This document shows positions 1 through 9,897 of a stretch of 64,000 nt of DNA, one piece after another; the stretch's first letter is position 1, and each line of letters starts with the position of its first letter. Where the stretch lies: the NCBI GenBank assembly GCA_000611775.1, contig KK106983.1, forward strand, positions 5,337,818 to 5,401,817, read 5' to 3'. This DNA comes from Umbilicaria muhlenbergii (Eukaryota; Ascomycota; Lecanoromycetes; Umbilicariales; Umbilicariaceae). Made by a program: the position numbers and the translations under genes. The notes beneath the pieces were generated by a model. That model searched no databases. It saw nothing but the letters and a program-made list of their open reading frames with translations, and was not told the DNA's origin.

Positions 1-291
1 ACGGCTTAATTCAAAAACCGTAGTTCTTTTCCCTCTGACAATACTGTCTTTGTGGGAGTTTACCTACTTGCGCCGATCAAAGACATTTGCTGATCTCATG
101 CCTCCACACAATCTAGGTACGTTCTCAAGAATAGAGATACTGGAGACGTCTTTTTCGTGGTGGTGTTCACGTTGGTACCCAAGGAAGACGCCGAGCAAAA
201 TGACACGAATGAAAAGAATTCACTAGAGAGTAAGGGGAAGGACGTTAAGTCGGACGATGCCTACGAACCGAAAGATGACGACCTGGACTGA
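1..291 (+). CDS. 3' end of an unidentified gene (partial)
   Basis: The frame ending in TGA at 289-291 reads back to an acceptor-like CTAG at 113-116; an in-frame stop lies just upstream at 91-93, so the last exon probably begins at 117. It encodes about 57 residues: a short hydrophobic beta-like stretch (DVFFVVVFTLVP) followed by a highly charged tail rich in Lys, Asp and Glu, ending DDDLD. The upstream exon cannot be fixed because the window starts there; one other frame is also open across the first 110 bases. I do not recognise the family. The acidic tail looks like a disordered C-terminus. Confidence 0.4.
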
Positions 292-724
292 AGAGCCGTG
301 GAAGCCACTGTGGCACATTGACATAATCCTCAGTTTATAGTTGGGATGCCTGATAGGCAACACCATGTGGCCGCCCAGCATAATACCGTTCTATGGTGGT
401 TAATCAACCGCACCGCTCGGAAGAAACATGGAAGCCATCCACAACAGGCCCGAGGCAGCTCAAGGGCACGCTGTGCCAGAGACAGCCCCATACATGTATA
501 GCAGACGCCTACAGACGGGCAGTAAATAGAATTAGAACCAGAGGTCAATAAAGCAGCATTCCATTGATCCATCAAACAAGGCAGTGGCGAATGAGACGTA
601 GAATCCGATTTGTTAGAGTAGCATGTCCTCGCACGCATTGCCGGATACAAAAAGCTCCGAACGCCATTGCCTCCCTAGGTCTCCTCTGCCTCATCCCCAC
701 CCCATCCCTCTCCTCTCTGCCCCA
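292..724. other. Intergenic, convergent 3' regions
   Basis: Lies between the stop of the left-edge gene and the stop of the mitofissin gene on the opposite strand. The open frames here are short and have no recognisable domain. I see no RNA gene or repeat. Confidence 0.5.
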
Positions 725-1204
725 TCACCGCCTCCGCTCAAACCAGCCGCTCGCGCCCAGAATGGCCACACTCTGATCCATCACCCACTCGCCCATGCCC
801 AGGTAATTGTCGACCCATTTCTTGAGTTCTTTGCTTTCGGAGATCTTTTCGGAGTTGACGCTGGGGCTGAGGTCCTCGGTGGAGGGGGGTGTCAGCTTCT
901 AATTCTGTATGGGGTTGGTACGGGGGAAGGGAAAGTTGGTGGGGGTGGGGGAATGCATACGTTAGGCCGGTGGAGCGCTTGACGCCGGCGAGGAAGGCGG
1001 AGACTGGGAGAGGGGCGAGGGTTAGTATGGGGATTGGGATTGGGGGTTGGATTGGGGGTTGGATTGGGGGAGAGGGCAGGATTTACTGAGAACGGCGTCG
1101 AAGGCGTAGTGGGTTAGTCGTCCGAGCTGTGAGGGGGGTGGGTTAGCGGGTTTGGATGATGGGGAGTGGAGGGTGGGAGCGCCGAGGGGGGCGCTTACCA
1201 CCAT
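725..1204 (-). CDS. ATG44: Mitofissin (DUF1748 family) mitochondrial fission protein
   Basis: Exons on the minus strand: 1199-1204, 1087-1126, 961-1003, 725-866; all introns are GT-AG. The first exon is only ATGGTG. The spliced product is 76 residues, beginning MVLGRLTHYAFDAVLISAFL and continuing through AGVKRSTGL, a conserved central SEKISESKELKKWVD and YLGMGEWVMDQS, and ending GWFERRR. This matches the fungal DUF1748 family in length and motifs. Family members such as S. pombe Atg44 and S. cerevisiae Mdi1/Mco8 act in the mitochondrial intermembrane space, where they bind membrane and drive the fission needed for mitophagy. Function here is inferred from the family. No single open frame covers the gene, so it is easily missed. 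Intron 2 carries a C-rich repeat (see separate entry). Confidence 0.88.
1026..1077. repeat. G-rich GGGATTGG/GGGGGTTGGATT short tandem repeat
   Basis: Imperfect repeats of GGGATTGG and GGGGGTTGGATT on the plus strand, lying inside intron 2 of the mitofissin gene, so the pre-mRNA carries the C-rich complement. At least five runs of three or more G fall within about 50 bases, which fits a G-quadruplex on the template strand. Confidence 0.75.
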
Positions 1205-2101
1205 TGTTTCAGAGTATCAGTATGGGCTTGGTTGTTCAAGGCTATTAGCGCTTGATGTTGTAGGAGGTAAGACAAAGCGCAGTATTTCAGGAGAAGCGCT
1301 GTTTTGGGGCTTGATGCCTTGTTGCTGGTCACGACGGGTGCCCTGTTTTGGTTAGACTGAATTAGGTAATCGCTTCGTGCGCTAATCTCAAAGTGGCGGT
1401 ATATCTCCATGTCCACATGAATTTACAAGAGCTGTGTTGTTCATGAGAGACTTCGGCTGGACTAGGTGTTTGTGGCTACCTCTGGTATGTCTGCATGAGA
1501 ACTACATTATGTCGCAGGGTGGCAGCACTGTTTCCCCTGCTGGCTGCTTACTTATATTCACCTTGCTCCGAATTAGCCAGCCACAGCCGTCTTACGCTGG
1601 ACAGCTCCTTGTCTAGTTGGTATAGAAGACGGAGGCAATTGGTCCAAGGTCATTGAGCGGACCGTCAACAACGTCTTATAAGTTGCTGTAATGCATCCCA
1701 GTTTGAGTAGACTACTACCTAAGGTCGTCAGAAGACCCGCTTCCACGGACTCCGGACTGTAGCCGTGCCTATGGAGTAGAACCTCCGGCTGCAGGGCTGA
1801 AGCCAAGATTCCGGTAGGACGGTAGGCTTGGATGATTACCTTGGATGAGTATCTGACATGCATTGCGATGAAGTATGAGTCGTGAAATCAATTGCGCCCA
1901 CGACTAGCATGTGTCGGGCTGATTGGTGGGTTCGGCCTTGAAGCTCATTCAGATAGGTTAGACTCGGCGAGCGTTGAGGCTCGCTTAGCTAAGCGAATTC
2001 CCACAAGCCTGCCGCACTAACGCGAAGAGGCAACGCTCGCAGACCAGCCCATCTTATCGATAACGGCAAGTGTACCGATTGGGTGGGCAAGCAGCGCAGT
2101 C
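1205..2101. other. Intergenic region between divergent mitofissin and pyruvate kinase genes
   Basis: About 0.9 kb upstream of both genes. It must hold both promoters, but I see no clear TATA box or repeated operator. The open frames here are short and unsupported. Confidence 0.5.
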
Positions 2102-4505
2102 ATGCAGTCCATGTCGACGCAAGACTTAGCTGCGCTCGCCGAGAAAGAAGCTACCCTTTCAGAATTAAAAAAGCAAGCTGACCAGAGACTCGCTCACCTC
2201 AACAGGTATTCCTGCACTCTTCAATCAACGCAGGTGAACCTGAGTACTGATACATCTCCAGCGAGCACCAAGAACTCTCAGCCGATGTAAGTTCGGCCTC
2301 AAGCTCCTCAAGCTCTGTGAATAATTGTTGGCCAAAGCTCTCTGCTTGGCCCGTCCCATCTCAGCTGTTCGCAACAACTGCTAACCCATCTCTCCTTACA
2401 AGATTCGACAAGACTTCGCAGCGATTTTAACGAAAGTCGAAGCAGAGAAACCAGCTAAGAGCCAGCAGTCGAACACAATCCGAGCGTCAAACAAAATGGC
2501 CAATTCCCTCGATCATTTGGCAAATCGGACCCGCTTGGAATGGCTTGCCGGGCTCAACACTGAATTCCGCCCGGCGAAGAACTTCCGTCGCACCTCTATC
2601 ATTTGCACCATTGGTAAGCTTGTTAATAGAATGTCATGTTTTGAAGACATGCGCAAGCCCGACAAGGCTGACCGAGCGGCTTCTCAGGTCCGAAGACGAA
2701 CTCCGTCGAAAAGATCAATCTCTTGCGTAGAGGTACGAATGTACAGTCACGCTGCGGTAGAGCATAAAGCTGACAGCTAGGATACAGCTGGACTCAATGT
2801 TGTTCGCATGAACTTCTCTCATGGAGCTTACGAGGTATAGCCAATTCGCCCACAGCTCCCAGGGGCGCCTTGGACCTTACGCCAGCGAGCTCTGAAGCTA
2901 ACCTTACATTCCTACCATGTAGTACCATCAATCCGTCATCGACCATGCGAAAGAAGCCGAGCGCGTCCAGCCAGGTCGTCCGCTCGCTGTAGCTCTTGAC
3001 ACCGTACGTGGGAACTGATTATGCACATGAGGAGGACAACACTTACATTAGTATCATTGTCTAGAAAGGGCCTGAGATCCGTACTGGAAATACCCCTGGT
3101 GATGAGGATATCCCGATTGCTGAGGGTACCGAGATGAATATCACCACCGACGAGAAATACGCGACCGCTAGCGACAACAAGAACATGTGAGTACTCTTGA
3201 AACCTCTTGTGCAGCTGCTTTCGAGCTCTCTTGACAATTGCAGGTACGTCGACTACAAGAACATCACCAAGGTCATCGAGAAAGGTCGTACTATCTACGT
3301 TGACGACGGTGTGCTCTCATTCGAGGTTCTCGAGGTTGTCGACGACAAGACTATCCGCGTTAAATGCATGAACAACGGCAAAATCTCCTCGAAGAAGGGT
3401 GTCAACCTGCCCAAGACCGACGTCGATCTTCCTGCTTTGTCCGAGAAAGACAAGAACGACCTTCGATTCGGTGTCAAGAACAAAGTAGACATGGTTTTTG
3501 CTTCCTTCATCCGTCGCGGTAGCGACATCACTGCTATCCGTGAAGTCCTGGGCGAGGATGGAAAAGAAATCCAGATCATTGCCAAGATCGAGAACCAGCA
3601 AGGTGTCAACAACTTTGACGAGATCCTCAAGGAGACTGACGGGGTCATGGTTGCTCGTGGTGATCTTGGTATCGAGATCCCCCCTGCTCAGGTTTTCATC
3701 GCTCAGAAGATGATGATTGCCAAATGCAACCTCGCGGGGAAACCGGTTATCTGTGCTACCCAAATGCTCGAATCCATGACCTACAACCCTCGTCCGACCC
3801 GTGCCGAAGTCAGCGATGTTGGCAACGCCGTATTGGATGGAGCGGACTGTGTGATGCTGTCTGGCGAGACCGCGAAAGGGAACTATCCGCGCGAGTCTGT
3901 CAATATGATGCACGAGGCTTGCTTGTTGGCCGAGATTGCAATCCCGTATGTCAGCCTGTTCGATGAGCTACGCTCTCTCGCCCCGCGACCAACGGAAACC
4001 ACGGAGTCAGTGGCCATGGCTGCTGTCAGCGCTAGCTTGGAACTCAACGCGGGTGCAATTCTTGCTTTGACTACAAGGTAAGCTTGCCCCACTGATACTC
4101 CCAAACTCATGCTAATATCCATGTAGTGGCAAGACTGCTCGCTTGATCTCGAAATACCGTCCAGTTTGCCCTATCCTAATGGTCACTCGCAATGCCACGG
4201 CTTCTCGCGTACGTAACACGATCTTTCCGTCTTCGTGCCGATGCTGACAATAGTAGTACTCACACCTTTACCGCGGCGTATACCCATTCCTCTTCCCCGA
4301 GAAGAAACCCGATTTTAACTCCACCATCTGGCAAGAGGATGTTGACCGACGCTTGAAGTGGGGTATCGCCGAGGCGATCAAGCTCGGTGTCTTGGAGAAA
4401 GGTGACAATGTGGTCTGTGTGCAGGGCTGGCGCGGTGGATTGGGACACACGAATACCATCCGAATCGTGCCGGCCGAGGAGGACTTGGGACTTCAGAGAG
4501 TCTAA
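2102..4505 (+). CDS. pki1: Pyruvate kinase with a predicted N-terminal extension
   Basis: Catalyses phosphoenolpyruvate + ADP to pyruvate + ATP, the last step of glycolysis. Exons: 2102-2205, 2262-2286, 2403-2613, 2688-2732, 2788-2834, 2923-3003, 3065-3186, 3244-4077, 4127-4208, 4257-4505 (599 aa). Clear landmarks are [41 protein letters not shown], the active-site region [11 protein letters not shown], the [12 protein letters not shown] signature, and [14 protein letters not shown] in the C-terminal domain. The ordinary family start is ATG 2496 (525 aa, the usual length). Upstream, three exon segments with good splice sites stay in frame and add 74 residues predicted to be helical and charged. 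The longer protein, a minor isoform, or 5' UTR are all possible; the catalytic part is certain. Confidence 0.93.
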
Positions 4506-5104
4506 GCAACGGTCTACGGGTCGGAGCCCAGGTTGATTTGTTCGGAATGGTGGTCTGGATGCGACTGAAGAAAGGCTTCAGTTTACAGTAGCATATGTGT
4601 AACTGGCTGTGTTCTACGGAAAATTCGTCATACTTTGAGTCTGCAAATAGCGTGGTACGCATTAGCCTAGCACAACCCATAGCAATCGGAATTTCAGCGC
4701 TTGCTTCGTACAATGTCACGAAGAAAAGACATGTTGAGAAGTGGGAGCCAAGCGGGATGAAAAACCCTGACGCCTCTGTCAAAGAGAGGTAGGCATTCTT
4801 GGAGAAACCAACAATCTAGTCCTTGTCATGGAGCCCTCGCATCTGGACATGGTATTTCGCAATTTGTTGGTCATGACGAACCATTCAACCACTAGTTATA
4901 GAACAAATTTGTGCCGAAATAAGAACCACCATGCATGGGAGTCGATGTTATGGATCTGAAAACTTGAGATAAATGATCTAGTCTTTCTTCACAGAACACC
5001 GTCTCCCATATCATCCGCCAGGGTCACTAGTGGTTCCCACGTTTTCCTCTCCAGAACATGACCTCCCCAACCACTCTGTGGGACGAGACGTCTTCAAATT
5101 CAGC
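4506..5104. other. Intergenic, pyruvate kinase 3' UTR and Med8 promoter
   Basis: Tandem gap of 0.6 kb with no supported gene. Minus-strand frames here are shadows of the pyruvate kinase 3' end. Confidence 0.5.
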
Positions 5105-5934
5105 ATGGCAGAGTTGAGCCAACAAGATATCAGGGTGTTGGAGCAGACCCGACAACGCCTATCACAGCTCACCAATTCCCTGGGCTCGCTGCAGCAGAAC
5201 ATAATACAGACAGACCCTCTACCACCATGGTACGGGGCATCTCTACTCATCCAGCATATTTAGAACATCCCTAGCAGCATACTAAAGGAATTGGCAGGTC
5301 ATCGCTTCAGTCGCTCGCCGCAATCATCTCTCAGAACCTTGCGTCAGTCTCTCAACATCTCAACACGCACCATGACCTCTTCGCCTCTATGGCCGTCTAT
5401 CCACTTCCACAGTTTCCAGGCAGAATACAAGAAAACCTTCTAGGTCAATTACTACGAAAGAAGTTGGAGCCGAACGTCGAAAGTTGGGTAGAAAAAGGGC
5501 GTGCAGTGGCCACAGAAGCTGCGAAGGATGGCCAGACTGGGGGTTTGAAGATGCAGGAGATGCTTGATCTATGGAGCTGGGCGGGTATGGCAGCGAATGA
5601 GCAGGCGCGAAAGCATACCTGGGGCGGTAATTACACGCTGGAGGAGAAGGAGGGAGGCATCGAGAATGTGGTCACCGGTCTACGCAGGCAACTGAAGGAG
5701 AACCCTGACGACTCTTCCGACGATGAAGACGACGAGGAACCAATGGACGATCAAGCAGCACCGGACGATGACGAAATGGAAATTGTAGGGGCACGGCGCA
5801 AATCCGGTGCAGCCGGGTTGGAATTTGAGCTGCGGAAAAATGGCGAGCATAAAGCTCCGGAGGCACTTTCGAAGACTCTACCTTTGGACGATGTTCTTCG
5901 TTTCATGATGACTGGCGCAGAGCCAAGGGGATGA
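5105..5934 (+). CDS. med8: Mediator of RNA polymerase II transcription subunit 8
   Basis: Two exons, 5105-5229 and 5298-5934 (253 aa), join as TG|G to give the conserved Trp in PPWSSLQSLAA. Med8 is a head-module subunit of Mediator that bridges Med18/Med20 and helps recruit RNA polymerase II. Visible family features are the N-terminal helix ELSQQDIRVLEQTRQRLSQL, the second helix IISQNLASVSQHL, the YPLPQFPGR motif, then LLGQLLRKKLEPNVESWVE and the DLWSWAG motif. An acidic stretch (DDSSDDEDDEE) and a short C-terminal helix with LDDVLRFMMTG, the part expected to contact Med18/20, follow. An upstream in-frame start is possible, but MAELSQQD fits the family. Confidence 0.93.
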
Positions 5935-6335
5935 GATAGCTCAGAGAACCACGGGCCGGTGGACTGAGGGTATTTTTGCCAACTCGCCAAGAACACGGCC
6001 TTGGAAACTCCGTGTGGGAGGGGCTTTATCTACGCAAGGTGTTCATGTGACGGTCAACACTGGGCATTTCCCTATTTTTGTTATTTTGCAAGCCCCGGCT
6101 GAGTTGTTTTGTCGTCGAGATATGGAATCGTTGTTGTTAGCTGACGTGAGCCCTATCGCGAAGCTACAGAGCGGTGGTAAAGTGGCCAAATCTATCATGC
6201 ATGCAGGATGGAGCTTTCTATATATGGTGGATCCACCCATCGTCACCATGCTCAGAAGTCTACCATGTTTACTACTCTATTATAAACCGCCATGTCATCA
6301 TACCTTCCGCCGTTTTAACTCTCTCCGATACAACC
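5935..6335. other. Intergenic between med8 and the F-box-like gene
   Basis: Holds a TATATA-like run near 6219 but no supported gene. The long plus-strand frame starting at 6014 has no family features and overlaps the downstream gene in another frame. Confidence 0.45.
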
Positions 6336-7126
6336 ATGGTCACTCAACTGCCAGGTCCCTCCGACACCAGTCCGATTACCACAAGTGTCAGATACGAAAT
6401 CACTCAATTCATCACTACTACGCCTTCCAAGTGAACTATGTCTTCAGATATATGAGTTGACTCTCGCACACTGCTTTTGCTGAAAGAATGCATACCGCGC
6501 CCCCGTTTGCTCGATTCTACGGTCACATCCATACATCCCTACTTCTAGTCAACAGACAGATCTACGCCGAAAGCCGGCATTTACCATTCCAGACCAGCGT
6601 CTTTAAGTTCCGCAACTTTTATGGTAGCGGCATCTACAGCTGCAGGCGTCTGCTAAGCTGCGTTGCGGAATGGCAGCTTCGGAGGCTCCAGCACGTTGAT
6701 CTGACAGTGGTGGAAAGTGACCTGACCGGATGGCAAGATGATGGATGGGTTTATGTTTGTACCAAATTCAGTGGAGTAGATCCGCACTTGGCTGGGTTGA
6801 GGAGCTTGAAGCTCAGCATTGATGGGAACCTTTCTTGCAAAGGAGTGAACGTCCTCTCAGTCGACATGCCCTTCGTCGTCCGAGGGCTCCAGCGCTTGAC
6901 AATGGTGAAGGATTTGGAGATCATCATTGAAGCTGAAGAGGTCGAACAAAGCTTGATCGACGAGTTTACGAAGAAGCTGCAGGAGCTCTTCGATAGGACT
7001 GCTCTTGTAGTACGAAAGGCCGAAAAACGATCTTCGAAGGATGGGAGCTCAGGGACTCAAGGTTGGTGGGACAGACCACTCGCGATGTTAGCTCAGTCTC
7101 TGGATACAGTCCAATGGATAGAATAA
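6336..7126 (+). CDS. Fungal F-box-like (2EXR-type) protein, function unknown
   Basis: Two exons, 6336-6430 and 6487-7126 (244 aa), joined through a 56-nt intron (AA|A). The core SLLLVNRQIYAESRHLPF followed by FKFRNF is the hallmark of the large family of fungal proteins with an F-box-like 'LPxELRNxIY...VNRQIxAEA' module; the usual LPPELR part is poorly matched here (MVTQLPGPSDT...). The rest alternates short beta strands and helices (LQHVDLTVV, LRSLKLSIDG, LEIIIEAEEVE). These families are often expanded and have no known biochemical role. Its stop lies 32 bases from the stop of the convergent MPDU1 gene. The 5' exon is the uncertain part; the exon from 6487 is better supported. Confidence 0.62.
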
Positions 7127-7158
7127 GTTAGTTGTTCCACTATCAGCCAAACAGATCC

Positions 7159-8071
7159 CTATCCTCTACGTCTAGTTGTAGGGCTCTTCGCCTTTGCCGA
7201 ACTCCCCGTGCTCGATCCCATAGCTATCTTCTCCGGCTCCTTACCCAACTCCGCAGCGTGGTTGGCCGACTGGGGACTGTTCCAGTAGTACACCATCTGG
7301 GCAGCCAGCACCGCATTCAGCAAAAAGCTCGCCAAATAACTGAAGAAAATCAGCTTATCCCCCGTCTCCTGCAACGTCGTGAAGATGCGCGAAAGCGATC
7401 CCATCAAATAATTGAACACCTAACACCCCCGTCAGCATCTCCTCTCGCCCCATCCCCAAAATCGAACCACCTACCGCAAAAGCGCTCAACTGCCCCGTCC
7501 CCCCCTGCCGCCACACCGTCAAAATCTGCGGCATCTTGCTCGCCACCCCCAACGCCCCCGCCCCCGCCTGCAAATAACTCAACATACCCGCATCCACCAT
7601 CCCGGGATCAAAAAGCGCATACGCCGCCGCCGCCAGCCCCGCCACAAACACCCCCGCCGCCGGCCCCCTCCCCGCAAACCGCAGCACCAGCACCGCAATC
7701 ACAACGTTCTGCGCCGCGATCAACGCCAGCTCGCCATAGGTACTGAATGGAAACCCCTGGCGCACGTTATACGCCAGACTGATGAGCAAACTGCTCGTTT
7801 CGAGCAGGTAGCTGAGGAAGGAGATCCCCTCGGCGGATTGCGAGGAGAGCAGTTTGAGGATTTGCGGGACCTTGACGATGGAGCTGGTCGCGATGATGCC
7901 GATGCCGAGGCCTTTGGAGAGGGCCAGTTTGAGGCAGGTGGTCGAGGTGGGGTCGAGGTCGAGGATCAGGGTTTTGTAGCAGGTGGGGCCGAGGAGGGAG
8001 AGGCCGAGGGTGCGGAGGGGGGCGGGGAGGTTGTGCGTTAGGGGTTGGAGGGTGCTGCGGAGGAGGTCCAT
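7159..8071 (-). CDS. MPDU1-type PQ-loop protein (mannose-P-dolichol utilisation)
   Basis: Two exons, 7475-8071 and 7159-7419 (285 aa); the splice joins FAV to FNYLMGSLSRIFTTLQE. The protein has about seven hydrophobic segments and two PQ-loop motifs (SSIVKVPQILKLLSSQSAEG and ASKMPQILTVWRQGGTGQLS). This is the MPDU1/Lec35 pattern. In animals that ER membrane protein is needed for use of dolichol-phosphate mannose and glucose in glycan and GPI-anchor synthesis; the biochemical mechanism is not settled, and the role here is inferred. The C-terminal tail is hydrophilic and Ser/Lys-rich. Codon use changes sharply inside the gene: C-ending codons before about 7790, G-ending codons after it in the sense direction. 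Confidence 0.85.
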
Positions 8072-9004
8072 CGTTGGGGCGTTGGTTGGATGCGGGTTTG
8101 GGTGTGGTTTGCGTTTGCGCGTGGGTCAGATCGGGGTTGTTGTTTTTGAACACGACACCTAAAGTTTTGGGTATGATCAGCTTCCCGGGGTTTTTTTCAG
8201 CCCTGCGGTGTGGGGCTGCTAGGCCGCAGTTGGTTTAGATTGGCCTGTGTAAACATCAGACGATTGCGCTTGCGGTCGTCAGGTGGGGTCCTCCACAACA
8301 ATCAAGACGGATTTCTTGTATTATCATGAGGGCCCTCAGCTGTAGACGGCAACTTTTTCTGGTCTGTATGCCTGCTGTCCCGTATGATGGCTCCAGTCAA
8401 CAATCACATGGCTCCACAAGCTAAGGTAGCTTTGCTAGTATGGCCATCTATGATGCCACCTTTGCTCAAGTAAATCTTCTGCGTTCAATCAAAGCTATCA
8501 TCTGTTCACCGCCCCTATCAACGCTAACTCTCAGTTCTGCGAAGAAGGTCTTATGGCTACATATTCTCATGTCATGTGCGTGCTTAAGGTCATATTCTTG
8601 CGATCATTCTTCCTAACAGATGATACTCAGGATTGCTTGAAGGGCTACTCCGTTCTTTGTGCAGCGATGCCGCAACAATATATCTGTACATCAATTCGTG
8701 TTCCTTTCGTTTGAGTGAAATAATAGTCGTTTATGGTTGTGGTCCTCGGTCTTTTTACCAGGGCAAACCCGTGTTATTACCGTACCAGCAGAGATGTTCC
8801 TACCACCTTAGTACCGACTCATCAAAAGAAGGCTGGCCATTTACTAGTATCCTGGATTGGCACTTCCACAACGGCCTACATTCGCACGATTCAGATTCTG
8901 AATACCTAACAAGCTGCGAAGGAGAAAAATGAGGAACAGTAGTGAAAGGTTCAAGAGGCAAAAGAAGCCTGGTGAACCGTTAAAGAGAACATCACTGCGA
9001 TAAA
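8072..9004. other. Intergenic, AT-richer flank of the accessory island
   Basis: No supported gene. The open frame at 8633-8932 has no family features. A short stretch near 8925-8960 (GAGGAAC...GTGAAAGGTTCAAGAGG) resembles 12690-12720, hinting at a diverged local duplication. Confidence 0.4.
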
Positions 9005-9405
9005 GTGACACTTTCACAGTCCTTGGAACTTCGCCAGAAAATTTGGGACTATGTCATGGAAACCCTAGATGATGTACGTCATACTGATACAAGCCTGACT
9101 GTGGGAGCCTACACACAGGCTATTGGGACGCCACGGAAATGTCACAAAACCTCAACACCACCCAAGTTAATGCACGAGTGGGAGACGAAGCTGTCTATCG
9201 CCTTTACCGTAACCTGACGTTTGATGTAAAGCGCGAAGGGAAGCAAAGGCCCGAGGCCCCCAAGCACACTGCCGAGAACAAGAAAACAAAGGCTACACGT
9301 AGCTCGAGCCAGCAAGTTCCTGTGGCTACATTTCTCATAGCGGTTAATATTGCTAAGGATGGAAGAGATCCACCCTTCGGTGAAGAACGCTCTCCACCTT
9401 TGTGA
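9005..9405 (+). pseudogene. Relic of an F-box-like gene
   Basis: Frame one encodes SLELRQKIWDYVMETLDD, matching the start of the fungal F-box-like module (LPLELRQKIWxYV). The continuation TTQVNARVGDEAVYRLYRNL TFDV (split here for length), which resembles the usual 'LLQVNRQVxDEA' element, lies in a different frame from about 9139. There is no plausible intron between them, so at least one frameshift is present. It ends in a basic low-complexity tail at 9405. Probably a dead host gene copy. Confidence 0.5.
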
Positions 9406-9462
9406 ATATCGAGATAACTTTATATGACACTTTGAGTTTTAAGCCTTGCCAGTTGTATCCTT

Positions 9463-9835
9463 CATCTCAATTCACTTTATTATACATGAATGCTTGAGGT
9501 TCTATCACTCATCTTTGGTGTGTTAGGGAAGTGAAGTGAACACACGAGTTTTCATCCGTCTACTTATAACGCATCTCTTATTTGGTGTCTCCGAAACAAC
9601 ACTCCTTTACAACCATTATTACCTTGACTTGAATGGTTCTCATCCACCATGTATGTTTAAGTTCATATATTTATTCAAGTTGCTCGACTTTCTCCAACCT
9701 TGACCATTTTATTGTTCATTTATCCCCTCCATGGCGTATACTCAACTCATCTTGGATGATATATACCTAAGTCATTGGGGGTTAGATAGCTGTCGTTTCA
9801 TGGCTTGCAAATAGGTCATCAAAGCTGCAAATCCC
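9463..9835 (+). pseudogene. Diverged, internally deleted copy of the 12727-13975 region
   Basis: Positions 9463-9700 align by eye with 12727-12950: shared ATTCACTTTAT, GTTTTCATCCGTCTAC versus GTTTTCATTCGTCTAC, and TTGAATGGTTCTCATCCACC versus TTGAATGGTTCTCGTCCACC. Positions 9785-9835 then align with 13925-13975 of the coding part (CGTTTCATGGCTTGCAAATA versus CACTTCGTGGCTTGCAAATG, then ATCAAAGCTGC in both). About 1 kb of coding sequence present in the second copy is missing here. This is therefore a deleted paralogous copy of the gene at 13021-14280. Confidence 0.55.
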
Positions 9836-9897
9836 AAAATCCCGCAGATAAAGGAGTTTACCTTGGGTGAGGAATCAGGTTTAGCACGGTCTGGAGA

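Noticed and set aside
330-650. 106-codon minus-strand frame
   Set aside because: Unusual composition, no family motif, and it lies in a convergent 3' region.
6014-6460. 148-codon plus-strand frame before the F-box-like gene
   Set aside because: It overlaps the better spliced model in another frame and has no recognisable motif.
8633-8932. 99-codon plus-strand frame
   Set aside because: No homology pattern and no splice context; AT-rich flank of the island.
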